A DNA stretch of 64,000 nt from Fimbriiglobus ruber (GCF_002197845.1 NZ_NIDE01000008.1:248001-312000); one strand, 5' to 3'. Counted from the stretch's first letter, positions 10,722 through 20,508 are shown. The notes: a model not told the origin generated them from the sequence alone. Translations and numbers: made by a program.

Positions 10722-12632
10722 CTATTTTTCCGGACTGTTCAGAAACCGAACGGCATCCAGATAGATTTCCTCTTTCCCCTCTACGAGGAAGTTGATCCCC
10801 TGGATGAAGCCCGTCTTATAACGGAAGCCGTACGACTTTGGGTCGCGGGTGCCGTCGATCGTGATGGTCCATTGCTGTTTCGGTACGTCGACGGCGATGG
10901 ATACCTTGTGCCACTCGTCCGGCTTGCACTCCTTGATCGCCTGATTGTCGCCGTTCCCGTTCCCTTTACCGTTCATCGCGGTGAATTTCCCGCCGGTCAC
11001 ACCCCACATCGGGCCGGTCGACACGTGAGAGGTAGCACCCCAGACGTAGCACTTGACGCCGCCGCCCGGTGGGCAGCGGACTAGCGTCTCGATCACGAAC
11101 GAATCCTTCAGGGGTTTAGCCAGGGCACGATTGTAGTTCGTGGTCGCGGCCAAATGCAGCGCGCCGTCCCCTTCCCCGGCGCCTTCCGAGACGAACGTCG
11201 CCTTCGGGTTCGCCGGCCAGACGCCCTTCCAGCCGCGCTCGCCGGCCCCGCCCGGGGTGTTACTTTTGCCGAGCGGGTACGGCGGCGATTTCGCGTTGGA
11301 ATTGAGCCCCTTGGCTGCGTTGAATCCGGCCTGGGCGATCACGCCGGCCGGAAGCTCGATCGTCTCGGCCTGCTCTGTGGCCCCCGGGACCGGAATCCCG
11401 GGCGTGGCCGGCCCCGGAACCCGCGGCGCGGGCGTACCCGGGCGCCCGGGGGTCGGGACCCGCGGCGCGGGTTTGTCGGGGCGTGGCGTTTTCGCCGCGA
11501 CTGCGACCGGGTCCGGCAGCTTGCCGTAGACTTTTTCCAGCGCGGCCCGGTCGTCCGCGGTTAGCGGAAGGGGCAGGAAGTGCAGCCCTTCTTCCGGGTT
11601 TTTGGGGTTGTCGCCGTTCCACAGCACCACCTTGGTTCCCTTCGCCCCGAACGTAATGAGGAGGGGCCGACCGTCCGCTCCTGCGGAGACGCTGAATGTT
11701 TTGCCCCCAATTAGCGACTTGGGATTGAACAACTGAATGTTCCGGCCGCTCTGGTTCGCGACGCCCATATTCAATACAGGGTGGAACGCCAGGTTGGTCG
11801 CACCGGGCCCCTGGCCGAGCATCGTTTCCAGATTCTCGGTCGAAAAGGCCGGAAACCCGTACCCGCCGCCGGAGCCACCCTCCACCGGCGGCCGCCACCC
11901 CCCGCCGCTGGTCATCAGTACTTTCTTGCCGTCGGGGCTGATCGCGAGCGTGTACGCATTCACCGCGGCGTTTTTCTGGGAGGAGACGAGCTTCAAATCT
12001 TTCCCCTCGGGCACGAATTTGAGGACGAAGGCCCTGGTGCCCCAGCGGTCCCAAAAAACCTTGTACGTCCGCTCGGGAAGTTGCTTGACGATCACCTCAT
12101 CCTGGCCGCGAGGCGGCTGTACGCCGGTAAACACCGCCGTTCCCCCGACCGGGTCGACGACCAGGAAGTGCCCCGTCGCGGCCGTCTTCGTCGCCGTCCC
12201 GCTCGCCGGATCGATCGAGTAGACCCCGAGCGTCGTCGTCGAGGCGTACACCGGCCCCTTGGACGGGTGGCAGGCGAGGTTGGCCACCGCGTCCCCGCCG
12301 AGTGTGATCTCCCGCTTTTCTTTGCCGGTTTTCGCGTCGAGTACGTGAACGATCGACGCGCCCTTCGTGCCGACGTACAGCGTTTCTCCCTGCAACGTCA
12401 TGGCCCCGGGCTTGAAGTCGACGCTCACCCGTTTCGTTTCCTGCTCGGCGACCGTGTCGAAGTAAACCAACTCGCCTTTTTCGGCCTGGGAGACGATCAA
12501 CGTCACGCCGTCCGGCAGCATGACCCAGCCGTCCGGCGCCGGGAGGAGCAGCATATTTCCGTCGATCGGTTCGGTCTCGGCGGGAGCGGCACACGTCGTG
12601 CCAAGCAACATGGCAAGAAACAGGTGGGGCAT
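10722..12632 (-). CDS. secreted beta-propeller (YncE-like) protein with C-terminal concanavalin-like domain
   Basis: This is an exported protein of about 636 residues. The start is placed at the ATG at 12632 (MPHLFLAMLLG), because GGAG lies about seven bases upstream. An in-frame ATG at 12644 is the alternative. After the signal peptide, residues about 35-370 form repeated beta-propeller blades (for example LYVGTKGASIVHVLDAKTGK). A Pro-rich linker (about 385-420) then leads to a C-terminal region of about 170 residues resembling the jelly-roll 3-keto-disaccharide hydrolase/LamG fold (KPDEWHKVSIAVDVPKQQWT). No catalytic residues can be assigned. It lies downstream of the HEAT-repeat gene on the same strand. 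Confidence 0.72.
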   Translation of the reverse strand: MPHLFLAMLLGTTCAAPAETEPIDGNMLLLPAPDGWVMLPDGVTLIVSQAEKGELVYFDTVAEQETKRVSVDFKPGAMTLQGETLYVGTKGASIVHVLDAKTGKEKREITLGGDAVANLACHPSKGPVYASTTTLGVYSIDPASGTATKTAATGHFLVVDPVGGTAVFTGVQPPRGQDEVIVKQLPERTYKVFWDRWGTRAFVLKFVPEGKDLKLVSSQKNAAVNAYTLAISPDGKKVLMTSGGGWRPPVEGGSGGGYGFPAFSTENLETMLGQGPGATNLAFHPVLNMGVANQSGRNIQLFNPKSLIGGKTFSVSAGADGRPLLITFGAKGTKVVLWNGDNPKNPEEGLHFLPLPLTADDRAALEKVYGKLPDPVAVAAKTPRPDKPAPRVPTPGRPGTPAPRVPGPATPGIPVPGATEQAETIELPAGVIAQAGFNAAKGLNSNAKSPPYPLGKSNTPGGAGERGWKGVWPANPKATFVSEGAGEGDGALHLAATTNYNRALAKPLKDSFVIETLVRCPPGGGVKCYVWGATSHVSTGPMWGVTGGKFTAMNGKGNGNGDNQAIKECKPDEWHKVSIAVDVPKQQWTITIDGTRDPKSYGFRYKTGFIQGINFLVEGKEEIYLDAVRFLNSPEK

Positions 12633-12694
12633 TTTAGACTCCATACGCTACGGGCGAAGCAGGGCGACAACCACGAACAAGAGTACGCTATTGG

Positions 12695-14314
12695 TTACGA
12701 ATCCGCAGCAACCGATTTCAACTTGTTCTTCGCCGCGGTTCCGAGCTTCGACCGCGGCGACGCCTTCACTACTTGTTTGAGTACCGCGACGCCGAAATCT
12801 TTCTCGTTCCCACTGCGCTCGGCGAAGTGGAACCCAAGGTAAAACAGGTCGTCTTCGGTCAGCCACTTCGCTTTCTCGATTTGTTCGATCACGCCGGCCG
12901 CATTTTGGCCGATCGCGTACTCGAAGTGCCGCAAGCAATGATCGTTCGCCCGCGACTCGGCGGCCACGTCCTTGGATGACAACTTGAGCCCGCCCATCGC
13001 CAGTTCCAGCCGCATGGGGAACCCGGCAGCCGGGTCGCGGGCGAGCAGTTTGAGATACTGGAGAGCCGTGTCGTAATCTTTCTTCTTGCGCTTTGCGACG
13101 GCCCGATCGAACAACTCATTGCGGAGGGCCGAGGCGTCGGCTTCGCGGAGCAGGAAGAGAAGCGGGTCGGCGCGGTGGTCGTCGGCTTCCAGGTACGTAC
13201 ACGCTTGTTTAAGAAGGCTACTCTTCACCTCTTCCGGGAATGTCTTGAAGAACGGCGCGAGCGACCGCGCGAGCGACCACGCCTCGTCCGCGGTGGCGGC
13301 CGTGCCGACGGCGGACGCGAGGGCTGCGCGGCCGTGATCGAGTTTCACCAGTCGGGCCCGGGCCGCCTCGCGAACCCCGCGGTCGGGGTGCCCGAGTTGT
13401 TCCATGAGGGCGATCGCGACCTCTTCGGTGTCCCGCTCTCCGACTTTTTCCATCGCCAGCCGTCGAGCGGCCATGTCCGGGGCGCGGAGAAGGGTCACCC
13501 ACTCGGCCACATGCTTCTCCGCACCGGGGAGCCGGCCGAGGACCATGAGAGCGGGGGCCGCGATGCGGAACTCCGTCTCGGCCGCGCACGCGAACAGCCG
13601 CCGCCACTGCTCCTTCGTCGGCGTCTGGACCCAGCCGCCGACCGCTTGCAGGGCCGCCGCGCGGACGTCGGCCGAGTGGGGCGGCAGCACCCACTCCCAC
13701 AGCGCGGCCGCGGCCGCCGGGTCGTTGAGTGAGGCCAACACCTTTACCACCGGCAGTTCGGACGCGGCCGGCAGCTTCGTCTTCTTGTTCGTCGACAGCG
13801 CGACCAATCCGGCGGCCAGGTCCGCCCGCTGCTCGGGCGACATCGCCGGGATGCGGCCGATGATGGCCGCCGCGGCCGCCGCCGTCACCTGCGGGTCTTT
13901 CTCCAACAGGACGGACGCCCCGACTTCGGCCCCGCTGCCGCCGCCCCCGGCGAGCGCGGCCGCGATGTACCGCCGCACGCCGGGCACGACCTGGTGCATG
14001 AGCGTATGCAGAGCCGTGATCGCGGGCGCCCCGAGCTTGGCGGCCGCCTCCGCGGCCAGGGCCGCCTCTTCCCCGCCGCCCTTGATCCGGTCGAGGAGGA
14101 CCGGCAACGCCTTGGCGATCTTCAGCGTCCCCACGGCGCGGATCGCCGGGACGCGGACGGCGTCCGATTCGTCGTCCAGCCGCGCGACGAGTTCGGCGGC
14201 CGCCTCGGCGTCTTTCACCCCGAGTTCGGCGAACACGACGACCGCGGCCGCGCGGACGTCGACCGGCTGATCGGGCTTGAGGAGCCGCGTGAGCTTCTTG
14301 ACCGGAATGTCCAT
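12695..14314 (-). CDS. HEAT-repeat protein
   Basis: This 539-residue protein is built of HEAT/Armadillo-type alpha-helical repeats over roughly residues 15-360 (for example VDVRAAAVVVFAELGVKDAE and DPAAAAALWEWVLPP). The C-terminal ~180 residues are Lys/Leu rich and end in a Lys-rich tail. No signal peptide or membrane span is seen, so it is predicted cytoplasmic and probably a protein-interaction scaffold. It starts 262 bp from the divergent PA14 cytochrome gene and may share a regulatory region with it. No specific function is recognised. Confidence 0.75.
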   Translation of the reverse strand: MDIPVKKLTRLLKPDQPVDVRAAAVVVFAELGVKDAEAAAELVARLDDESDAVRVPAIRAVGTLKIAKALPVLLDRIKGGGEEAALAAEAAAKLGAPAITALHTLMHQVVPGVRRYIAAALAGGGGSGAEVGASVLLEKDPQVTAAAAAAIIGRIPAMSPEQRADLAAGLVALSTNKKTKLPAASELPVVKVLASLNDPAAAAALWEWVLPPHSADVRAAALQAVGGWVQTPTKEQWRRLFACAAETEFRIAAPALMVLGRLPGAEKHVAEWVTLLRAPDMAARRLAMEKVGERDTEEVAIALMEQLGHPDRGVREAARARLVKLDHGRAALASAVGTAATADEAWSLARSLAPFFKTFPEEVKSSLLKQACTYLEADDHRADPLLFLLREADASALRNELFDRAVAKRKKKDYDTALQYLKLLARDPAAGFPMRLELAMGGLKLSSKDVAAESRANDHCLRHFEYAIGQNAAGVIEQIEKAKWLTEDDLFYLGFHFAERSGNEKDFGVAVLKQVVKASPRSKLGTAAKNKLKSVAADS

Positions 14315-14575
14315 GACGGTGTCCGACGGGTACGAACGGGACAGTTCTAGGGCGGCTTATGATCAAGATATAGACAATCAGCCCGGTGTGTGAACTCGCA
14401 GACGTGTTACTCTCGCGGCCGATCCCGAAGGTTCCAGAACGACGGCGGGCGGTCGAAGCGGTCGTCGCGGGGAGACTTCCGCCGATTGCGCTTGCGGCGC
14501 GGGGGCCGTTTCGCATAATTCCGGGAGCCTACCTCTTCGCGCGTCGGACCGCCGCGCACGTCCCGGAGATCGTCC

Positions 14576-17500
14576 ATGCCCCGATTCGGGTTCCCGGCCT
14601 TCATCGCCGCGATGGCCTTCCTGGCACCGCCGGCCGCTGCTCAAAACGTCACCCGCGCGGACCTCAAGCCCGGTCTTCTGTTCACGACCTACGAGGTGTC
14701 CGGCAAGCGGGTGGCCGCCAGCGTGGCGCGGGTCGAGCCGACCGTCGCCCTGACGCTCGCCGCGGGCGAGGCCGCCCACCCGCGGTCGGCCGGGGGAAAC
14801 GAGTTCGTCTGGACCGGCACCATCAACATCCTCCAGGCCGGCAAGTACAAGTTCGACGCCAACCTCGCGGGCACGCTCTCCGTCCGGGTCGGCGATCAGG
14901 AAGTCCTCGCGAATAGCGTCCCGGGGCCGGAAGCCAAAAAGATCGAGGGGAAGGAAGTTCAGCTCGCAGCCGGGTTCCAACTCATCACCGCGACACTGAC
15001 GCGGACGAGTCCCGTCGCCCGGGTCGAACTGATCTGGCGCGGCCCCGGCTTCCGCGCCGAGCCGGTGCCGTACTTCTTCTTCGGCCACCTGCCGAAGCAG
15101 CGGCCCAACGAGTTCAAAACGGACGTCGCGCGGGAACACGGCCGATTCCTGTTTGAAGAACTGAGCTGCGTGCGGTGCCACCGGCCGGCCGCGGACGACA
15201 AGATGGCCGCCACGCTGGTTGACCGCACCGGGCCGAACCTGACCGAAGTTGGCAAGCGGGCGTTCCCCGGGTGGCTCGACGCCTGGCTCGCCGACCCGGC
15301 CAAGCTGCGGCCGAACACGGTCATGCCCAAGATGTTCGCTGACGACGCGACCGGGGCGGCCGAACGGTACGCCGTCGTGACTTATCTCTCGTCGCTGGGC
15401 GGTCCGCCGGTCGAGCCGCGGACAGTCCCCAATGGCCTTCAGAAAAGCCTCGCGGACGGGCAAAAGCTTTACATCACGACCGGCTGCGCCGCCTGCCACG
15501 GCGATAAATTGACCCAGCCGCCGACCAAGAAAAAGAAAGACGATGACGAGGACGACAAGCCCGTCTTCCAGCCCGAGGACTTGTTCAACTCGGCCGGTAC
15601 CGCCGGGCCGCAGGGTTTCTACCTGCTCGGCTCGCTCGGCAGCAAGACGACGGCCGAGGCACTGGCCAAGTACCTGCAGAACCCGCTCGCGACCAACCCG
15701 CACGGCCGCATGCCGAACATGACGCTGAGCGGCCAAGAAGCCCAGGATCTCGCCCGCTTTCTGACCCGGCAGAAGGACGAGAAGGTCGCGAAGGGCTTGC
15801 CCGCGGAGCCCGATCTGACGCCGACCACCATCGCCAAGTCCGTTTTCGAGGCACTCAAGGCTACGCCCGCGGAGACGGCCGCGTTCGCGAAGCTCAAACC
15901 CGCGGACCAGTGGAAGGACCTCGGCAAGAAATTGCTGACCACCAAAGGCTGCGTGAACTGTCACGCCGTCGAACCGGGCGGCAAAGCACTGCCCGTACTG
16001 ACCTCGGCACCCGCTTTGGCCAAACTGGCTCAGCCGAAAGCCGCGGGTGGCTGCGTGGCCGCCGCGCCCGAAGCCGGCAAGGTTCCCGTCTATAAGCTCG
16101 ACGCCGCCCAGAAAGCGGCCCTCGTGCAGTTCCTGACGGACGGCCTGGCGGGCGCCGGATCACCCGCCCCGGCGTTCCAGGCCCGGGTCGCGTTCAAGCG
16201 GTTCAACTGCCTGAACTGCCACAAACGCGACGGCGAAGGTGGCTTCGACGAGGCGCTTTCGAACCAGATGAAGGCACTGGAAAAAGCCGAGAACGCGGAC
16301 GACGTTTCGCCACCCCGGCTGACCGGCGCGGGACACAAACTGCGGACGCCCTGGTTCAAAGACGTGCTCATCCACGCCGGCCGCGCTCGGCCGTGGATGT
16401 CGCTCCGAATGCCGCAGTACGGTGACGCAAACGTCGCCTTCATCCCCGAGGCGATGCCCAAGCTCGAAGGAACGACGCCCGACGACGTGGTCGGCAAGAG
16501 CGAGTTGACGGCGGCCAAGGTCGAGGCCGGCCGCACCCTGGCTGGGAAAAACGGGCTCGGCTGTATCGCGTGCCACGACATCTCCGGCATTACCGGCGGT
16601 GGCACCCGCGGGCCCGACCTGGCTCTGACGAACCAGCGGGTCCGGTACGACTGGTACGTGCGGTGGATGCACCAGCCGCAGCGGAGCGCCCCCGGCACCC
16701 GCATGCCGCAGAACTTTATCGACGGTAAGGCACTCTTCACCGCCGTTTACAACGGCGACGGTGACGCCCAGATCGACGCCCTCTGGACTTACTTTTCGCT
16801 CGGCCAGGGGCTGCCTTTGCCGTCCGGGATGGAGCCGCCGAAGGGGCTGGTGATTGCGGTCAAGGATCGCCCCGAACTGCTGCGGACCTTCATGCCGGAC
16901 GGGGCCGGTGAAAAGGCGATCGCGGTCGGATTCCCGGGCGGCACGAACGCCGTCTTCGATGCGGCGACCTGCCGCTTCAGTTACGCGTGGTCTGGCAACT
17001 TCCTTGATGCGTCGCCGGTCTGGAACAACCGCGGCGGCGCGCCGGCCAAGTTACTCGGGCCGAAGTTCTGGACCGCCCCGTCCGCGTTCCCGTGGGCGGT
17101 GACGGACAGCCGTACGCCGCCGGACTTCGCGAAGCGTGCGACCGACCCGGCTTACGGGCACCCGCTCCCGAACGACGAGTTTTACGGCGGCCCGCGGTTC
17201 GTCCACTTCGCCGGCTACACGCTCGACGCGGCCGGCGTGCCAACGTTCCGGTATGAGCTAACCGGGCCGGACGACAAGACCCAACTCGCCGTCCGCGAGC
17301 GGGCCGAACCGCTGCCGGTGACGGTCGCCTCCGGACTGAGCCGCAAGTTTACGGCAGACGTGCCCGCAGGGAAAACGACCTGGCTACTCGTCGGCACGGC
17401 CACGAAAGATCCGCGCGTGTATAGCACGACGACGGGTGAGAAAACGCCCATCGACCTGAAAGCGGTCGATCCGGAAGCTCCGGCCGTCGGCACGCGGCTC

Positions 17501-17725
17501 GTCGTCCCAACGGACGGCGACCGGGCGACCGTGTTCGAGCTGACGGCCGCCCCCGAAGGGACGGTCTGGCGGTTCGTGCCCAAAACGGGCGGCGGGACCA
17601 CGGTCTTGCTCCGTCTGCCGGAAGTAGCCGCCGCCGGTCGCGCGGAAGTCTCGCTTTCCACCTGGGGGCTGCCGCGGGACGATGAGGAATTATTGAAGGG
17701 ATTGAAGGTCTCGGGCGGGAAGTAG
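14576..17725 (+). CDS. secreted PA14-domain multihaem cytochrome c (five CxxCH)
   Basis: This 1049-residue protein starts at an ATG preceded by CGGAGA. A signal peptide (FIAAMAFLAPPAAAQ) leads into a PA14-like carbohydrate-binding domain of about 130 residues (VWTGTINILQAGKYKFDANL). Five c-type haem motifs follow: CVRCH, CAACH, CVNCH, CLNCH and CIACH, at roughly residues 198, 303, 461, 543 and 663. A low-complexity KKKKDDDEDDK stretch follows the second motif. The C-terminal ~300 residues lack haem motifs and resemble a beta-rich domain. It probably acts in the periplasm in electron transfer coupled to polymer binding, but the substrate is unknown. The divergent neighbour is a HEAT-repeat gene. 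Confidence 0.85.
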   Translation: MPRFGFPAFIAAMAFLAPPAAAQNVTRADLKPGLLFTTYEVSGKRVAASVARVEPTVALTLAAGEAAHPRSAGGNEFVWTGTINILQAGKYKFDANLAGTLSVRVGDQEVLANSVPGPEAKKIEGKEVQLAAGFQLITATLTRTSPVARVELIWRGPGFRAEPVPYFFFGHLPKQRPNEFKTDVAREHGRFLFEELSCVRCHRPAADDKMAATLVDRTGPNLTEVGKRAFPGWLDAWLADPAKLRPNTVMPKMFADDATGAAERYAVVTYLSSLGGPPVEPRTVPNGLQKSLADGQKLYITTGCAACHGDKLTQPPTKKKKDDDEDDKPVFQPEDLFNSAGTAGPQGFYLLGSLGSKTTAEALAKYLQNPLATNPHGRMPNMTLSGQEAQDLARFLTRQKDEKVAKGLPAEPDLTPTTIAKSVFEALKATPAETAAFAKLKPADQWKDLGKKLLTTKGCVNCHAVEPGGKALPVLTSAPALAKLAQPKAAGGCVAAAPEAGKVPVYKLDAAQKAALVQFLTDGLAGAGSPAPAFQARVAFKRFNCLNCHKRDGEGGFDEALSNQMKALEKAENADDVSPPRLTGAGHKLRTPWFKDVLIHAGRARPWMSLRMPQYGDANVAFIPEAMPKLEGTTPDDVVGKSELTAAKVEAGRTLAGKNGLGCIACHDISGITGGGTRGPDLALTNQRVRYDWYVRWMHQPQRSAPGTRMPQNFIDGKALFTAVYNGDGDAQIDALWTYFSLGQGLPLPSGMEPPKGLVIAVKDRPELLRTFMPDGAGEKAIAVGFPGGTNAVFDAATCRFSYAWSGNFLDASPVWNNRGGAPAKLLGPKFWTAPSAFPWAVTDSRTPPDFAKRATDPAYGHPLPNDEFYGGPRFVHFAGYTLDAAGVPTFRYELTGPDDKTQLAVRERAEPLPVTVASGLSRKFTADVPAGKTTWLLVGTATKDPRVYSTTTGEKTPIDLKAVDPEAPAVGTRLVVPTDGDRATVFELTAAPEGTVWRFVPKTGGGTTVLLRLPEVAAAGRAEVSLSTWGLPRDDEELLKGLKVSGGK

Positions 17726-18227
17726 CCCGGATGGATCTTGTTGTGGTCTTCAGTCCGGGCAAGCGGCGCAAAAACCGCTCGCTCGATTTCGTTAACGGTC
17801 CACATGCGCCCGCCACACGCCTCTTTCGCTCGGCGCGGGTCTCCGACCCCGCCGTTCGGCCCGACCGCAGGTCTCCCGTCCTGCCGCCGGCCTCTTTCGC
17901 TCGGCGCGGGTCTCCGACCCCGCCGTTCGGCCCGACCGCAGGTCTCCCCACCCCACGCCCTGCGCACGAGACACCGACTGAAGGGTACGCACCGAGGGAC
18001 GGGAGACCTGCGGTCGGGCCGAACGGCGGGGTCGGAGACCCGCGCCGAGCGCCCATCCGGGAGGCGATTGCAGCGGGATGGTTACACCCTTCCACCGGGG
18101 TCGCTTCATGAGCCGTAGGTCGAAGTGACGTTGTTGCAATCTCCCGGGTGGCACAAACCGCCCGCCCGGTGTCGTTGTTGGTCTACATGCGCCCGCCGAT
18201 CCGGGCGGGGTTTACTATCATCACTCC
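17726..18227. repeat. intergenic region with three copies of a ~57-bp repeat (two direct, one inverted)
   Basis: No gene is recognised here. Copies at 17821-17877 and 17892-17948 are direct and identical by eye over 57 bp. A third at 18001-18051 is the exact reverse complement of the last 51 bp. Each contains the core TCTCCGACCCCGCCGTTCGG. The inverted pair could fold into a long hairpin and may end transcription of the cytochrome gene. The element looks like a dispersed genomic repeat rather than a coding sequence. Confidence 0.8.
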
Positions 18228-18668
18228 ATGCTCAGCGTATCGATCGCCAACCCGTATGAATACGACCTCGATTTCCAGGGCCTGAAGGCCGCCGCGAAGG
18301 CGGTTCTGGAGGGCGAGGGCGTCCGCGCCGCCAAGGTCACCCTGGCGTTCGTGGACAACCCGCACATCCACCGGCTCAACAAGCAGTTCCTGAACCACGA
18401 CGAGCCGACGGACGTGCTCACGTTCCCGTACACCGATCCCGGTGCCAAGAAGCTCGAAGGCGAGGTCGTGATCGGGTACGAAATCGCCACCGAATACGCC
18501 GGCGACCGCGGCCACGAGCCGGCTCTGGAATTGAAACTCTACGTCGTCCACGGCTGCCTCCACCTCTGCGGCTACGGCGACCAGGACGATGCGGAGGCGG
18601 CTGAGATGCGGGCGCGGGAGCGGCACTACCTGACCGCCCTCGGCCTGCCGGACATCGCCGGGGAATGA
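18228..18668 (+). CDS. ybeY: endoribonuclease YbeY
   Basis: This 146-residue protein has the length and layout of YbeY, the metal-dependent RNase required for 16S rRNA 3'-end maturation and ribosome quality control. Family features are NKQFLNHDEPTDVLTFPYTD near residue 44-63, GEVVIGYE near 80, and the zinc-binding helix HGCLHLCGYGD near 107-117. The usual metal motif is HGxLHLxGYDH. Here the third ligand His is replaced by an Asp-rich GYGDQDD, so Asp may serve as ligand. It starts at the first ATG after the repeat-containing gap. Confidence 0.9.
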   Translation: MLSVSIANPYEYDLDFQGLKAAAKAVLEGEGVRAAKVTLAFVDNPHIHRLNKQFLNHDEPTDVLTFPYTDPGAKKLEGEVVIGYEIATEYAGDRGHEPALELKLYVVHGCLHLCGYGDQDDAEAAEMRARERHYLTALGLPDIAGE

Positions 18669-18675
18669 AGCAGAA

Positions 18676-19446
18676 TCAGCGCGATTTGACCTTCCACAAC
18701 TCGCCGACCAGGGCTTCCATATCCGGGTCGTGTTTCTTCAGTTCGGCGCGATCGAACGGGTAGAAGTCGTTCCGCCCGAAGAACGCTTCCGTGCTTTCGG
18801 CGAAGTATTCGCGGGCGTTGGTGATCGCGTACGCCCGCTCGATTTTGCCGTTGTGCCGCCTCACGGCTTCGTAGGATTTGCTCTCGACCGCCCGCGCGTA
18901 AGCCGCTTCGATCTTCGGGTGGTCGAAGCCCAGGACCAGATCGTGGTAGGCGTGAGCCAGTTCGTGGAGAACGAACAATGGCATCCGCTTGACCTCCGGC
19001 TCGAAAATCCCGACGTTCGTGAACTCCACGCCTTTGACCATCGCGGGGTTCCGGTGGTTCGCTCGTAGCCACCCGGCGCCGGGGTGGTACTCGGCCCGCG
19101 CGGGGACGCCCGGGTATTCCGGATTGAACCAGAGTGGCACGCCGCGAATGCGCTCCAACGGCCCCTCCGGAACGAGCTTCGTGATCGTTTCGAGTTGGGC
19201 ACGCAGTAGATCCAACGCACGGACCGTCGCTTCTTTCTGATCCGCCAGCAGCTTTTCACTGACGTACACGTCCCACCCGACGATCTGCCGGGATTCGTAC
19301 CCGGGCACCGGCCGAGTGACTTTGGGGGCCGCGTTTTTCGCATCGCGCGCCGAGCCTTGAGAGTGGGCAACCCCGCACACGACCAACACGGCCCAGGCGC
19401 CGGTGAAGAAGCGAACGCGGGTTCGGAACTCGGGGTACAGGCTCAT
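18676..19446 (-). CDS. secreted HExxH metallopeptidase-like protein
   Basis: This is an exported protein of about 256 residues. The ATG at 19446 is chosen over the upstream TTG because GGAGGG lies about ten bases before it. The N-terminus has a hydrophobic signal segment (FFTGAWAVLVVCGVAHSQG). A zinc-peptidase signature, LHELAHAYHD, lies near residue 161, with downstream acidic candidates (AREYFAESTEAFFG, about 212) resembling the glutamate ligand of gluzincin/lethal-factor-type peptidases. Its substrate is unknown. It converges with ybeY, with a gap of only seven bases between the stops. Confidence 0.75.
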   Translation of the reverse strand: MSLYPEFRTRVRFFTGAWAVLVVCGVAHSQGSARDAKNAAPKVTRPVPGYESRQIVGWDVYVSEKLLADQKEATVRALDLLRAQLETITKLVPEGPLERIRGVPLWFNPEYPGVPARAEYHPGAGWLRANHRNPAMVKGVEFTNVGIFEPEVKRMPLFVLHELAHAYHDLVLGFDHPKIEAAYARAVESKSYEAVRRHNGKIERAYAITNAREYFAESTEAFFGRNDFYPFDRAELKKHDPDMEALVGELWKVKSR

Positions 19447-19530
19447 GATTTTCAAACCCTCCGGAACACGTCGATTCGAGGTATAGTTGCTGCCCCCTGA
19501 TGTACAGACGTTTCCGACCCCCGGCGACCG

Positions 19531-20508
19531 TCAGGGTTTCTGCGCGACGATCGTCGTTTCGGGCGTCGGGATGGGGGGCGGGGGAGACAGCGATTGGACG
19601 AAGTGGATCAGGTCGATCACGTCCTTCGCCGGGATGTTGGGGTTCGCTGCCATCGGCGTTCCGGGAATGCCGAGCTTGATCCGGGCGAATAGCCGCTGCG
19701 GGTCGCGACCGCCCTTAAATAGCCCCATCGTGAAATTTCGCGGGGAAGCCCGTTCGCCGTTTTCGTTCTTGAACGCCGCGTCTTTGACTTGCGGCCCGTC
19801 CCCGCGGCCCTCCGGCCCGTGGCACTTGCTGCACCCGCCCACGTCTGACAGGTAAACGGCTCGCCCGCGGGCGATCGACTCTGGCGTCGCGGACGGGATG
19901 CTCGCCGGGATGTCGATCGGCTTCTCCAGGTGGGTCTGCTCGTCCACGCGGCGACTGATCTTGGCCGGGTCGGGATCGTCCCCCCCGTCCGCCACGTCCT
20001 TGACCGCTTTCTGCCATAGTGCTTCGTACCGCCCCTTCCACGCGAGAGAGCGGACGTGCCCGATGACCGCCCGCAGTTCGGGTTCGGACAGGCGGGTGAA
20101 CTCGGGCATGGCCGATCCGGGGATGCCGTGTCGCAAGAGATACAACAGGTCGTCGTCGGTCGGGACGCCGTTCGCGGTGCTGGCGAACTTGAACTTCTCC
20201 GCTCCGAAGTACCGCGCCTGGGTGGAAAGCAGGGCCACCCCTTTGCCGTCGCCGCGCTCGCCGTGGCAGTACGCGCAGTTCTGGGTATATAACCGGGCCC
20301 CGTCCGGCGGCGGGCTTTCGGAGACCGGCTTCTGAATGGCGTTGATTTTATCCAGGGCGACAATCGCCGTGCCCCAGGAGGCGACGACCGCGATCACGGG
20401 GGCGATGAACAATAGCGCCAGCTTGAAGCGGTGCAGCCGGTGGTGGGTGTGATGCGGGGCAGGCGGGGTCGGCAACGATTCGGGGGGCGGGTTCGTAACC
20501 GCGGACAT
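19531..20508 (-). CDS. membrane-anchored dihaem cytochrome c
   Basis: The start is placed at the ATG at 20508, with GGAG eight bases upstream, giving about 325 residues. A Pro/His-rich N-terminus is followed by one transmembrane helix (LALLFIAPVIAVVASWG, about 29-45). Two cytochrome c domains carry CAYCH near residue 75 and CSKCH near 216, each followed by a plausible axial Met segment (GSAMPEF and GTPMAANP). The protein probably transfers electrons on the periplasmic face. It may be co-transcribed with the upstream phosphatase gene, which ends at 20666 on the same strand. A tandem repeat lies between them. Confidence 0.82.
   Translation of the reverse strand: MSAVTNPPPESLPTPPAPHHTHHRLHRFKLALLFIAPVIAVVASWGTAIVALDKINAIQKPVSESPPPDGARLYTQNCAYCHGERGDGKGVALLSTQARYFGAEKFKFASTANGVPTDDDLLYLLRHGIPGSAMPEFTRLSEPELRAVIGHVRSLAWKGRYEALWQKAVKDVADGGDDPDPAKISRRVDEQTHLEKPIDIPASIPSATPESIARGRAVYLSDVGGCSKCHGPEGRGDGPQVKDAAFKNENGERASPRNFTMGLFKGGRDPQRLFARIKLGIPGTPMAANPNIPAKDVIDLIHFVQSLSPPPPIPTPETTIVAQKP

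Noticed and set aside
17821-18051. Repeated 57-bp units as a small CRISPR array
   Set aside because: The copies are irregularly spaced and one is inverted; no cas genes are present.
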